Origin: Pontibacter oryzae
GTDB taxonomy: Bacteria > Bacteroidota > Bacteroidia > Cytophagales > Hymenobacteraceae
Direction of reading: 5' to 3'
Assembly: GCF_003576375.1 (NCBI RefSeq)
Contig: NZ_QWGE01000006.1
Location: forward strand, 91,704-155,703
Length of the DNA: 64,000 nt
Part shown: positions 25,721-34,469 of the stretch, in pieces
Numbering within the stretch: the stretch's first letter is position 1
Layout of the letters: every line of letters starts with the position of its first letter
Notes under the pieces: model-generated
What the model saw: only the letters and a program-made list of their open reading frames with translations
What the model was told of the DNA's origin: nothing
The model's database searches: none
Translations under genes and position numbers: made by a program

Positions 25721-26398
25721 ATGAAAACGATCCTCAGAACCAGCCAGATAAATAAGTACTTTCTGGAACCTGTAAAGTTCCATGTGCTGAAGGACATCGA
25801 CTTTGAGATAAACGCGGGTGAATTCCTGACGATCGTGGGCAAATCGGGATGCGGCAAAAGCACACTGCTTTACATACTTTCTACCATGGATACAGCGTAT
25901 GAGGGCACACTGGAGATAAACGGCCAACAGCTTACGGGCTTGCCGCAGAACCAGCTAGCCAAATTCCGGAACGAGCACATCGGCTTCGTCTTTCAGTTTC
26001 ATTACCTGCTGCCTGAGTTTTCGGCGATAAAAAACGTGATGCTGCCCGCCATGAAGCTAGGAAAGTATACTCGCAAGGAGATTGAGGAGCGAGCCTACGA
26101 GAAGCTGCGCCTGCTGGATGTGCACGAGCAAGCCCTGAAACCCACCAATAAGCTATCTGGGGGGCAGCAGCAGCGCGTTGCCATTGCCCGTGCCCTCATC
26201 AACGACCCGGCCGTAATCATGGGCGACGAGCCAACAGGCAACCTAGACAAATCCAACAGCCAGATCGTCTTCGACATCCTGAAAGAGCTATCGCGCAGCT
26301 ACAACCAAACCATTATTGCCGTTACCCACGACACCGATTTTGCCGATAACTCGGACCGCACCATCGAGATGAGCGACGGCATGATCATCAAACAGTAA
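25721..26398 (+). CDS. LolD/DevA-type ABC transporter ATPase
   Basis: 225 residues. Walker [10 protein letters not shown] (about 40-48), Q-loop region [17 protein letters not shown], signature [15 protein letters not shown], Walker [12 protein letters not shown], and a switch His in AVTHDTDFA. It belongs to the MacB/LolD subgroup and powers the permease upstream. Last gene of the adaptor-permease-ATPase operon. What the pump exports cannot be read from the sequence. Confidence 0.93.
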   Translation: MKTILRTSQINKYFLEPVKFHVLKDIDFEINAGEFLTIVGKSGCGKSTLLYILSTMDTAYEGTLEINGQQLTGLPQNQLAKFRNEHIGFVFQFHYLLPEFSAIKNVMLPAMKLGKYTRKEIEERAYEKLRLLDVHEQALKPTNKLSGGQQQRVAIARALINDPAVIMGDEPTGNLDKSNSQIVFDILKELSRSYNQTIIAVTHDTDFADNSDRTIEMSDGMIIKQ

Positions 26399-26426
26399 AA
26401 TCCATACTTGCCGGAAATCTAACCTA

Positions 26427-27788
26427 TCAGGCTTCGGACTTAAAATGCGTTTCGAATAGTTTATACTTATACCTCGGATACTCTTTCAGAACGGCGGCAA
26501 GCGCGAAAAACACACCCCCTAGCAGCACAGGATATATAAGGTACAACAGCGGGTGCAGCAGGGGTAGCAAAAGCAGGCTAAACAGGGCAATAGAGATGAC
26601 GTTAAACAGGTATGATGACTTGGCACTAAAGCTGAACAGCCCACCCGATACCGTTTTTGGCCCCACCACCGAGGCAATTATACTTAGCGGCGTCATGAGC
26701 AGCACCCCGGCCAGATACATCATCACGATAAAGAAAGCATCCGTGTGGTTAAAGATCGCTACATACACAAAGGTAATTATGGCATCCAGCATCAGAGGCA
26801 AGCGCAGAGCAAGCCAGGTGGCACTGATCAGTCCTTTGACAGAGCCGCTGGAGCGCTCCACTGTTAGCCACAGGTTGCGGTAAAAGCCCCACACGTTGTT
26901 AAACACATAGGAGAAAACCACCAGCGGGCCCACAAACAACCAGAGCGTTACAATGTCATCGAAGATATGGCCGCCTTTTTTCACAAAGGCAAAGGCATCG
27001 GCCGCAAGTATGATCGTTTTAAAAGAAAAACCGAATAAGAGCATTTGGCGGGCTTGCTTATGGTTTTTGAACAAGCGCCAGCCTAGGCTACGGCGGGCAT
27101 CGCTGCTGTAATTAATGGTCTTGCGCCGAGGCTCGGCGGCAGCTTTCTCCAGAAAGAAATCTGCCGTAACCAATGCGCCAAGCGAGGCCATGTGCACCAC
27201 AAGCATCAGCCACTCGGTAGCAGGCATAAACATAGGTGCCCGCGCTTGCAGTGCAATAAAAGCACCGGCCATCACCACCGACGAATAAAGGTTAAGCGTG
27301 CGCCAGCGCATTTTACGTTCTACAAAAACCTGCAGCGAGCGCAGCGTAACATGTGCCGTCAGGATAACCAGTACACTCTGCATCAGGTGCAGGACTGTAT
27401 AGGCCGGCGAAAGTATAAATAGCAGCCCCAGGAAAAAAAGCAGCACAGTATACAACGGAGAAATAAGCTCAACCAGCAACTCCGTCCGGAAGCGCTCTAA
27501 GGCCGATACCGGATAGAGCTGGTGTATCAGGTTAACCTTGGGAATGTATGCCGGGAAAAAACCCTTCAGAATGATAATAGCTAGTATAAACAGGTTAGTA
27601 TACTCTAGCACCGTATCCACGCTCTGGCTGATGCCGCCCTGTGCCGCTTGCCGTAGCATAAATGCAAACAGCCAGCTATAAACGCCAGCAGCCGCCAGCC
27701 CAAATGCCATCAGCAAGAGGCGTTGGGTGCGTTTAAACCGAAAGAAACTATGTATGCGCGCGCGGCAGGAGAAAGCAAGAAGATCCAT
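26427..27788 (-). CDS. DUF5687-like ABC exporter membrane subunit
   Basis: A 453-residue polytopic protein with about ten hydrophobic segments and a conserved-looking NLIHQLYPVSALERFRTELL stretch after the second pair of helices. It resembles DUF5687 proteins, which in Bacteroidota are encoded next to a stand-alone ABC ATPase, as here (the ATPase gene is 74 bases upstream on the same strand). The pair probably works as an ABC-2 type exporter of unknown substrate. Start at the ATG 27788 is supported by the basic, helix-preceding N-terminus. Confidence 0.78.
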   Translation of the reverse strand: MDLLAFSCRARIHSFFRFKRTQRLLLMAFGLAAAGVYSWLFAFMLRQAAQGGISQSVDTVLEYTNLFILAIIILKGFFPAYIPKVNLIHQLYPVSALERFRTELLVELISPLYTVLLFFLGLLFILSPAYTVLHLMQSVLVILTAHVTLRSLQVFVERKMRWRTLNLYSSVVMAGAFIALQARAPMFMPATEWLMLVVHMASLGALVTADFFLEKAAAEPRRKTINYSSDARRSLGWRLFKNHKQARQMLLFGFSFKTIILAADAFAFVKKGGHIFDDIVTLWLFVGPLVVFSYVFNNVWGFYRNLWLTVERSSGSVKGLISATWLALRLPLMLDAIITFVYVAIFNHTDAFFIVMMYLAGVLLMTPLSIIASVVGPKTVSGGLFSFSAKSSYLFNVISIALFSLLLLPLLHPLLYLIYPVLLGGVFFALAAVLKEYPRYKYKLFETHFKSEA

Positions 27789-27861
27789 TTAAATGAGTTA
27801 TGAGGTCAGCGTTTGGAGCCATGGGTTCACAACCCTAGTACTCTCAACTTCCAATTACTTA

Positions 27862-28620
27862 CTAGGTTAGCATCCAGTCGAGGTTCGTCTCGGTGTTGTG
27901 GTGTGGCAGCAGCAGTTGGAAAAGGGCCTGGTCTATCAGGTTGGCACCGTTCATGGTAAACTCCTGCACTGAGCCGTTATACATCAGTTGTCCATCGTTT
28001 AAAACGCCAATGTGCGTGGCAATCTTTTCCACATAGTTTAGGTCGTGGGATGAAATCAGGATAACGCGGTTAGCAGCACGATAACTCCTGATAAGCTGCA
28101 CCAGCAGCTGCGCTGCAATTGGGTCGAGGCCGGTAAAGGGCTCGTCAAGTATGAGCACCTGCGGTTTATGAAGCATCGCGGCGGCTATGCCTACTTTCTT
28201 TTTCATACCGGTGGAGTAACCAGCTATGTTTTTATGCAAAGCCTGTTTATTCGAGAAGAAATAGTTGACAAGGCTCGTTATGCGCTCTTCGGTTTCGGCG
28301 GCGGAAAGCTTATAGAGGCGGGCCACAAAGTTTAGGTACTCGAGGCCTGTAAACTCCTCGATCAGTGGATTATCTTCGCAAAGCGCGCCAAGGTTTTGCT
28401 TCACCTCCAACTGGTGTTGGTGGTAATCTTTGCCAAAAAGCGTGATGTTGCCGCTATCTGGCTGCACAAGGTCCAGAATGCAATTTAAGAAAGTGCTTTT
28501 GCCCACACCGTTTTTGCCTAGCAAGCAATAAATCTGCCCCTGCTCAATCGACAGGTCCAGCTGCTGCAGTACAGTATTTTTCCCAAATTTTTTCGATAGT
28601 CCTTGTATTGCTATGCTCAT
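27862..28620 (-). CDS. ABC transporter ATPase paired with the DUF5687 protein
   Basis: 252 residues. Walker A GKNGVGKST (about 35-43), Q-loop and ALCEDNPLIEEFTGLEYL, signature YSTGMKKKVGIAAAML, Walker B VLILDEPFTGLD and switch His in LISSHDLNYVE. The YSTGMKKK signature is typical of CcmA/ABC-2 type ATPases. It is transcribed first in a two-gene unit with the membrane subunit. Confidence 0.92.
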   Translation of the reverse strand: MSIAIQGLSKKFGKNTVLQQLDLSIEQGQIYCLLGKNGVGKSTFLNCILDLVQPDSGNITLFGKDYHQHQLEVKQNLGALCEDNPLIEEFTGLEYLNFVARLYKLSAAETEERITSLVNYFFSNKQALHKNIAGYSTGMKKKVGIAAAMLHKPQVLILDEPFTGLDPIAAQLLVQLIRSYRAANRVILISSHDLNYVEKIATHIGVLNDGQLMYNGSVQEFTMNGANLIDQALFQLLLPHHNTETNLDWMLT

Positions 28621-28883
28621 AAATACTCTTCAAGAATCGGCTTAAACTTTTGCGATGTAAGCCCATGCCATAAAAGCCCAAACAGTTTACACAAGTTACT
28701 GAACAGCCTGCGCTTATGCTTTATAACTTTATACTTCCAGGATATTGGCCGGGCAACTCGCTCCCTTCCTAGTGCTAACACCCGCAAGCCATATTTAGGT
28801 TCTGCCAAAGCAGTATTTAGCTTTAAAGTATAGATAAAGTATATTTTTGATGTTTTGCTTTTGCATTTGTCAGCGTGCCTCTT

Positions 28884-28891
28884 TACTTTTG
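28884..28891 (+). promoter_or_regulatory. -7 element of tRNA-Leu(GAG)
   Basis: TACTTTTG followed by CATCC, 16 bases before the tRNA. Confidence 0.6.
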
Positions 28892-28907
28892 CATCCACCT
28901 TTTACCA

Positions 28908-28989
28908 GCGCACGTGGTGAAATCGGTAGACACGCCATCTTGAGGGGGTGGTGCCTTCGGGTGTGGGAGTTCGAATCTCCCCGTGCGCA
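28908..28989 (+). tRNA. tRNA-Leu (anticodon GAG)
   Basis: 82 bases. Acceptor GCGCACG pairs with CGTGCGC; anticodon stem CCATC/GGTGG around loop TTGAGGG; long class II variable arm (GTGCCTTCGGGTGT); T arm GGGAG TTCGAAT CTCCC. CCA is not encoded. Confidence 0.95.
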
Positions 28990-29110
28990 CTTTTTACCTG
29001 ATTGTTTTGATTAGTTAGGCCGGGGCAGCGAAAGCTGCTTTTTGCTTTTATAGGCCTTTCTCTACTTCCCGCTTCTATTTTTTTTGCATGTAGTTTTTCT
29101 TACAGCTAGT

Positions 29111-31225
29111 TTATTCTATTGTAAGCACAAATGCGCCTGAATCTGCCACATCATAATATGAAATACCTAGTGTATCCAGTTGCTGATGCAGGCGCTGCCG
29201 GTACCATGGTGCGCTGGATCCATCCAGAATCAATTTTTTGAAAGTATACGTTTGCAGTTCCTGTGGCTTTAACCGCACGTTTTGGCGCAGCAGCAGGTAA
29301 TCAACTGCAAAGCCTGCTTTGGGTTGCAACTGTGGCGCATGAGAAAGTATAAGCCAGCGCTGCCCCTGCCACACCAGCAGTTGGTTGCTATCAGGAAGTA
29401 TTTGCACAGGAGCTAGCATACGCGCGGCATTTCCCAGCGATATAAACTCAGGTAGATGCACCCCAAGCTGCCAAAGGTGCGGCTGTACGTTAAACGTATA
29501 GTTGCCAGGGTTCTGGCTTAAGGCTGAGTCTGCCAAAAGGACTGCCTGCTGCCCCTGCACCAAGCCTATACCGGTTGCCCCTCGCACACTATACACGGCA
29601 AGAGTCTGCTGCTCCTTTTGCCGTATGCCCTCCCAAACTTCCTGCACCACAAGTATGGCTACCGCCGCTACGACCATTGCAAAATACCGGAGCCGCTTCA
29701 GGGCCAGAAAAAGTATGACTGCCAGCATCAAGGCATAGAGTAGGTATGTTTGAAAAAGCGAAATATCAATGCCATTGATGAGTGCCTCGGGCCAGCGCTG
29801 AATCCAGAGGTTAAATTCGTTCATCGACCAGATCATCCAAAAATGCACCTGGAAGAGCAAACCGCCCAGCCCCGGAACCGCATTTAAAACCAATGCTATC
29901 ATACCGGAATAAAGCACTAACGTAGCCAGCGGCACCACAATAATGTTCGCCAGCCAGAAGTATACCGGAAACTGATGGAAGTAAAATAAGCCCAACGGAA
30001 AAGTAGCCAGCTGCGCAGCAAGGGCAATCGTGAAGTATTCCCATACAAAATCCAGCACGCGGTTCCGTAACTCGAGTAATTTATAAAGCCTTGGCTGTAG
30101 GTACACAATGCCGAGTACAGCTAAAAAAGACAACTGAAACCCGACTTCCAGCAAATTATATGGGTTTATGTACAAAAGCACCAAAGCTGCCAGCGCCACA
30201 GTATTATAGATTATGGTGCGCCTTTGCAGCGCAAACCCAACCGTTACCAGGCTAAACATAAGCACTGCCCGCAGCACCGAAGGCGACAAGCCTGTGATGA
30301 AGGCATACAGCCATAGCACAACCATTACAAGTATGGCGCCCAGCCAGCGCTGCCCGACCCGTTGCCTGAAATACTTTAGTGCAAACATAAGCACCCCGAA
30401 AATAAGCCCGACATGCAGCCCCGAAACAGCCAGCACATGCATGGTACCCGTATCGGCATAGGCTTGTCGGATGCTGTTATCCAGATCGTCTTTCACGCCA
30501 AGTATAAGCGCCGAGGAAATGCCATACTCGCGGCGCTCGTTTATACGTGCGCGCAGTAACGCATCGAGGTAGCGCCGTAGCCGAATGCTATGGTATAAAA
30601 CAAGGTTGGGAGGTTCAGAAGCTATTTTCTGAAACTGAAACGATTGCAGGTAATGGCGGTGATAAATATTCTTGTTGGCCAGATAAGCCCTGTAATCGAA
30701 CTGGTTGGGGTTGAGCGGACCAGCCACCTCCTGCGGTGCCCCTTTCACCAACAGCACGTCGCCGTAGCTCAGCTCAAAATCCTGTTCTGAATCGTGGGGA
30801 ACAGAGAGCTGGATTTTACCTGTGGTGAGCTGCCACTGGCCGTTTATTTGCACCTGCTGCACCGCAAGCACCGTGCTTTGGTAGCCCGGCTTTTGCAGAA
30901 TATAGTCATCCACCACGCCCACGTAATATGCAGGCGCTTCCGGCAAATGCGTTAAATGGCTAGGCTGGTGCCGCACTGTGTGCTGCTCAGCCACTGCCAA
31001 ACCCAGCGCAAACCAGGTTAGCAGCCCAAGTATACCGCTCAGGTCACGGGAGAAGGCAGTTTTATACTTTCGGGCAAGTACGAACGCGAGGCAGAAGGCA
31101 CCAAAGAAAAAGGCAAGCAACCCGAGACTATACCCGAATTGCTTGCCTAACACAAGATACAGCAGAATACCCGCCATAAAGCTCAGCGTGATGCGCACTA
31201 TAGGATATGGCGCCCACCTGAACAT
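29111..31225 (-). CDS. comEC: ComEC/Rec2-type DNA uptake channel protein
   Basis: 704 residues. The N-terminal part has membrane segments and a DUF4131-type OB-like loop domain (about 90-200); the competence core (about 240-520) includes LAVSGLHVGLIFGVLMFALK and GLSPSVLRAVLMFSLV, the hallmark segments of ComEC, which passes single-stranded DNA through the inner membrane during transformation. The C-terminal 150 residues sit where the metallo-beta-lactamase nuclease domain lies in long ComEC proteins, but no HxHxDH motif is seen. Its start codon shares one base with the stop of the GNAT gene upstream, so the two are coupled. Confidence 0.9.
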   Translation of the reverse strand: MFRWAPYPIVRITLSFMAGILLYLVLGKQFGYSLGLLAFFFGAFCLAFVLARKYKTAFSRDLSGILGLLTWFALGLAVAEQHTVRHQPSHLTHLPEAPAYYVGVVDDYILQKPGYQSTVLAVQQVQINGQWQLTTGKIQLSVPHDSEQDFELSYGDVLLVKGAPQEVAGPLNPNQFDYRAYLANKNIYHRHYLQSFQFQKIASEPPNLVLYHSIRLRRYLDALLRARINERREYGISSALILGVKDDLDNSIRQAYADTGTMHVLAVSGLHVGLIFGVLMFALKYFRQRVGQRWLGAILVMVVLWLYAFITGLSPSVLRAVLMFSLVTVGFALQRRTIIYNTVALAALVLLYINPYNLLEVGFQLSFLAVLGIVYLQPRLYKLLELRNRVLDFVWEYFTIALAAQLATFPLGLFYFHQFPVYFWLANIIVVPLATLVLYSGMIALVLNAVPGLGGLLFQVHFWMIWSMNEFNLWIQRWPEALINGIDISLFQTYLLYALMLAVILFLALKRLRYFAMVVAAVAILVVQEVWEGIRQKEQQTLAVYSVRGATGIGLVQGQQAVLLADSALSQNPGNYTFNVQPHLWQLGVHLPEFISLGNAARMLAPVQILPDSNQLLVWQGQRWLILSHAPQLQPKAGFAVDYLLLRQNVRLKPQELQTYTFKKLILDGSSAPWYRQRLHQQLDTLGISYYDVADSGAFVLTIE

Positions 31226-31653
31226 CAGCCCTGGTAACTCATTTTATAATGCTGTATGTCGCACTCGCTAAACAGATCGCCTTCGGTGGCAAAGCCGTGG
31301 CGTTTGTAGAAATTTACGGCTGGCAGTTGGGCATGCAGGTAGATCTTCTGGCCCGGTTGCTCGGCCTGCACATCGGCCAGCACGGCTTGTAATATCTCGC
31401 CGCCCACGTTTTTGTTACGGTACTCGGGCAACACGGCAAAGCGCTCCAGTTTTACGCCTGCATCTGTTTTGCGCCAGCGCGCCGCGCCGCAGGGCACTCC
31501 GGCATAGGTAGCCAGGTAATGGCTGGCCGTCGGCTCATGGGCATCGTACTCGGCATCGCGGGGTACCTGCTGCTCCTGCACAAACACCTTCTCGCGTATG
31601 GCAAAGGCGGCTTTCAGGTCGTGGTCGTTATCAATTCGCTTTAACTCGATCAT
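31225..31653 (-). CDS. GNAT family N-acetyltransferase
   Basis: 142 residues, a single GNAT domain of the YjcF/ElaA-like group: IREKVFVQEQQVPRDAEYD near the N-terminus, the acetyl-CoA loop VLPEYRNKNVGGEILQAVL (about 77-95), and C-terminal AVNFYKRHGFATEGDLFSE. It would transfer an acetyl group from acetyl-CoA to an unknown amine. Overlaps the ComEC start by one base. Confidence 0.9.
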   Translation of the reverse strand: MIELKRIDNDHDLKAAFAIREKVFVQEQQVPRDAEYDAHEPTASHYLATYAGVPCGAARWRKTDAGVKLERFAVLPEYRNKNVGGEILQAVLADVQAEQPGQKIYLHAQLPAVNFYKRHGFATEGDLFSECDIQHYKMSYQG

Positions 31654-31670
31654 GTGGCAGGTATAAAAAC

Positions 31671-31699
31671 ATCGAGACGCAATAGGCTTGCGTCTCGAT
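31671..31699 (-). terminator. Hairpin after the PhoH gene
   Basis: ATCGAGACGCAA (31671-31682) pairs exactly with TTGCGTCTCGAT (31688-31699). Leftward it is followed by a short T-rich stretch (TTTTTATACC). Confidence 0.7.
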
Positions 31700-31736
31700 A
31701 GGTATACTTACAAGTATAAATTAAATAAGTTTCGGG

Positions 31737-32783
31737 CTATTCGGCTTTCTCTACTCTTGGCTTGCGGCTACGCCCGTTTAGCTTTACAGGCTCACTGGCT
31801 TCAGCGGCCTTTGCGTCCTCGCGGGCAGCACGGCGCTCCTCTTCCAGCTTGCTGTAAGCGTTTACGATGTCGCGTACCAGGCGGTGGCGCACCACGTCCT
31901 CGGCGGTCATCTCCACAAAGCCAATGCCTTTTACGCCACGCAGAATGTTCAAGGCTTCCATCAGGCCGGAGCGTTGGTTGCGCGGCAGGTCAATCTGCGA
32001 CCAGTCGCCGTTTACCATCAGCTTGGCGTTAGGGCCCATACGCGTCAGGAACATCTTCATCTGAGCCGGTGTGGTGTTCTGGGCCTCATCCAGCAAAACA
32101 AAGGCATTGTTCAGCGTACGTCCGCGCATGTAGGCCAGCGGCGCAATCTCTATGATCTTATTTTCCTGATAGTACTTCAGCTTCTCCACCGGAATCATAT
32201 CCTCCAGGGCATCGTAGATCGGGCGCAGGTATGGGTCTACCTTCTCCTTCATGTCGCCGGGCAGGAAGCCAAGGCTCTCGCCTGCCTCAACCACCGGCCT
32301 GGAAATGATGATCTTCTTGACCTCCTTGTTTTTCAGGGCGCGCACCGCCATGGCCACCGACACATAGGTTTTACCCGTACCGGCTGGCCCGAGGGCAAAT
32401 ACCAGGTCGTTTTTCTCCACCGAGTCCACCAGCTTCTGCTGGTTAGGGGTTTTGGCTTTAATCACGCCGCCCTTGCTACCGTACACAATCACGTCCGGCG
32501 AGGTTACGATAACTTCCTCCTCGGTGATGCCATCGGGGGCGAGGTATCTATTTACGCTGTTATGCGTAATCTTTCCAAACTTATGATAATGATCTATCAG
32601 CGAAGACAGGATTTCGTGGATTTTAGTGATCTCGGGCGTTTGCCCCTGGATCTTAATCTCGTTACCTCTCGAAATAATCTTGCTGCTCGGGAATGCCGCT
32701 GCCAGCTGTTTTATGTTTTGATTCTCTGTTCCCAGAAAATCGATGAGAGATATATTCTCTAAGGTTATTACTTTCTCTACCAA
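31737..32783 (-). CDS. PhoH-like ATPase
   Basis: 348 residues. An N-terminal KH-like region (about 1-100) precedes the PhoH P-loop domain: GPAGTGKT (Walker A, about 133-140), VVEAGESLGFLPGDMKEKVDPY, and LLDEAQNTTPAQMKMFLTRMG (Walker B) with NGDWSQIDLP. PhoH/YbeZ proteins are linked to RNA processing and ribosome maturation with YbeY, which is not encoded here. The last 30 residues are a charged tail with AREDAKAAEASEPVKLNGRS, probably disordered. It has its own terminator. Confidence 0.93.
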   Translation of the reverse strand: MVEKVITLENISLIDFLGTENQNIKQLAAAFPSSKIISRGNEIKIQGQTPEITKIHEILSSLIDHYHKFGKITHNSVNRYLAPDGITEEEVIVTSPDVIVYGSKGGVIKAKTPNQQKLVDSVEKNDLVFALGPAGTGKTYVSVAMAVRALKNKEVKKIIISRPVVEAGESLGFLPGDMKEKVDPYLRPIYDALEDMIPVEKLKYYQENKIIEIAPLAYMRGRTLNNAFVLLDEAQNTTPAQMKMFLTRMGPNAKLMVNGDWSQIDLPRNQRSGLMEALNILRGVKGIGFVEMTAEDVVRHRLVRDIVNAYSKLEEERRAAREDAKAAEASEPVKLNGRSRKPRVEKAE

Positions 32784-32880
32784 ATGCTTACCCTCTTATA
32801 TAGTATCTTGGGAATATTTTCTTTAATTTAATTAAATTCAATAATATTAATACAAATCTACTCAAATTATAGTTCGTAAT

Positions 32881-33657
32881 ATGGCTGTAATTACGTTTCT
32901 CTCTGATTTTGGATATGCTGACCATTATGTGGCTGCCGTTAAAGCCAAAGTCCTTTCGCAAGACCCGCACGTGCAGGTTGTGGATATAACGCATGCCGTT
33001 GAGCCTTACAACATCGCGCAGGCCGAATATGTTTTCGGGGCTGTTTATCGCGATTTCCCGGAAGGCACCGTGCATCTTATCGCCGTGGATACCTACGGCT
33101 GCAAGTATGGAAAATACCACGCAGCCAAGTATAAAGGGCACTACTTCCTGCTGCCCGACAATGGCCTGCTCTCGCTACTGACAGACGGACAACCAGACAA
33201 GGTAGTTGAGCTGAAGACCGACAAACCGCTCATGCCTTTCCCGGCCAAGGACCTGCTGGCGCCCGCCGCCGTTTTCTTGGCAAAAGGCGGCGATTTGGAA
33301 GTGCTGGGCGAGCGCACCGATACGATCCGGCATCTGTTTAACCGCCAGCTGCGCCTCGGCGACCACGCCATTACCGGGCACGTCATCCACGTGGACCGCT
33401 ATGGCAACCTGATCACCGACATTACCCGCGACAGCATCGAGACCATTGCCCATGGCCGCACGTTTACCATACATTTTGGCCGCGAAACCGTGGGCCGCAT
33501 CTTCCCTAATTACAGCCAGGTAGACGACGGCGATTGCTGCTGCACCTACAACAGCCAGGATTTGCTCTGCATTGGCATAAACAAAGGCCACGCTGCCGAG
33601 CTGCTAGGCCTGGGCTTCGACTCGCAGGTAGACGTGCGCTTTTACCCGGGAAGTTGA
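32881..33657 (+). CDS. SAM hydrolase (DUF62 family, SAM hydroxide adenosyltransferase)
   Basis: 258 residues. Family motifs: FLSDFGYADHYVAAVKAKV (residues 5-23), VDITHAVEPYNIAQAEYV, VHLIAVDTYG, LLPDNGLLS, HVDRYGNLITDI. Such enzymes split S-adenosyl-methionine into adenosine and methionine using an activated water; they are homologous to fluorinases. It is divergent from PhoH across a very AT-rich 97-base spacer (32784-32880) that must hold both promoters. No halogenation genes nearby, so hydrolysis is the likely activity. Confidence 0.9.
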   Translation: MAVITFLSDFGYADHYVAAVKAKVLSQDPHVQVVDITHAVEPYNIAQAEYVFGAVYRDFPEGTVHLIAVDTYGCKYGKYHAAKYKGHYFLLPDNGLLSLLTDGQPDKVVELKTDKPLMPFPAKDLLAPAAVFLAKGGDLEVLGERTDTIRHLFNRQLRLGDHAITGHVIHVDRYGNLITDITRDSIETIAHGRTFTIHFGRETVGRIFPNYSQVDDGDCCCTYNSQDLLCIGINKGHAAELLGLGFDSQVDVRFYPGS

Positions 33658-33742
33658 GCCAGTTTTGAATAGCTGAATAATTGAAGGACTGAATAAAAAA
33701 CTAACTTGCATTCAGTTATTCAAAAATCAGTTATTCAAAATT

Positions 33743-34033
33743 ATGATTATTCGCATCGTCAGGATGACGTTTCAGGAAGATAAGGTTGAGGAGTTTCTGG
33801 AGATTTTCCGGGACTCAAAGGATAAGATCAGGGGGTTTGAGGGCTGCCGGCATGTGGAGCTGCTGCAGGATGCGCACCAACCAAACGTGTACAGCACCTA
33901 CAGCCATTGGGAGTCCGAGGCAGCCCTGAATAACTACCGCCGCTCCGAACTGTTCGGGCAAGTATGGCCAGCCACTAAAAAGCTGTTTGCCGCAACGGCG
34001 GAGGCCTGGTCGTTGAAGCCTGTACAAGTATAA
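33743..34033 (+). CDS. ABM-domain (antibiotic biosynthesis monooxygenase-like) protein
   Basis: 96 residues, one dimeric alpha-beta barrel domain: MIIRIVRMTFQEDKVEEFLE, then FEGCRHVELLQD, VYSTYSHWESEAALNNYRRS, and FGQVWPATKKLF. Small ABM proteins include quinol monooxygenases (YgiN) and heme-degrading enzymes; a cofactor-free oxygenase role is possible but not shown. It follows the SAM hydrolase gene after an 85-base spacer with TTATTCAAAA repeats, so co-transcription is uncertain. Confidence 0.85.
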   Translation: MIIRIVRMTFQEDKVEEFLEIFRDSKDKIRGFEGCRHVELLQDAHQPNVYSTYSHWESEAALNNYRRSELFGQVWPATKKLFAATAEAWSLKPVQV

Positions 34034-34054
34034 ACTACCATCCGTTAGAAAACA

Positions 34055-34103
34055 AAAAGCACAGCTTCCCGCCCTTGGCGAGGGCATCTGCTGCGCTTTT
34101 GTG
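34055..34103 (+). terminator. Terminator after the ABM gene
   Basis: AAAAGCACAGC and GCTGCGCTTTT form the outer stem with one mismatch; GCCCT and AGGGC pair inside. Confidence 0.65.
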
Positions 34104-34167
34104 TCCCCGGCTTTAATGAGTTCGTAAAGCACCGGGCTTTCACCAATCTAACACTAACAATAGAGTC

Positions 34168-34332
34168 TTAAACTACTTTAATATTTATACTTAGCTCCTC
34201 CCTGAAAAAATCAGACAGGGATTGGCTCCATGCCAGAGCAGCAAAAAAGGCCACGCCTACCTTAGTAAACTGGGTATAGCTGCTGTGCTCTAACACCTGA
34301 CTTACAAACTGGGTTTTCTGCATTTTTTTCAT
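34168..34332 (-). CDS. Putative small protein, 54 residues
   Basis: An ORF below usual length cut-offs, ATG at 34332 and TAA at 34168. The product begins MKKMQKTQFVSQVLEHSSY, continues with a moderately hydrophobic VGVAFFAALAWSQSLSDFF and ends in EELSINIKVV. The residue mix, basic start and lack of rare codon clusters look gene-like, and no other feature explains this 430-base gap. It lies downstream of the NarL-type regulator on the same strand and ends in an AT-rich segment. No family is recognised. Confidence 0.45.
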   Translation of the reverse strand: MKKMQKTQFVSQVLEHSSYTQFTKVGVAFFAALAWSQSLSDFFREELSINIKVV

Positions 34333-34469
34333 GTGGCATACCCTTTTGTTTCAGATCATTACTAACTGTTACAAAGGTATGGACTGGCGGAGGGTGCTGC
34401 AATCGCTGATGCTAGCCAAAATAACAGACTCCAAATAGCTAGCACTAGGGAGTAGCACATATCAGAGGC

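Noticed and set aside
28617-28898. A 93-codon leftward frame between the ABC ATPase and tRNA-Leu
   Set aside because: It overlaps the tRNA promoter and the ATPase start and its product is a basic, low-quality sequence.
31884-32762. A 292-codon rightward frame opposite phoH
   Set aside because: Its product is rich in His, Arg and Leu and matches the antisense of conserved PhoH motifs; no start signals.
33658-33742. Repeated TTATTCAAAA words as a possible CRISPR or operator array
   Set aside because: Only two full copies and partial inverted matches in an AT-rich spacer; more likely terminator or chance.
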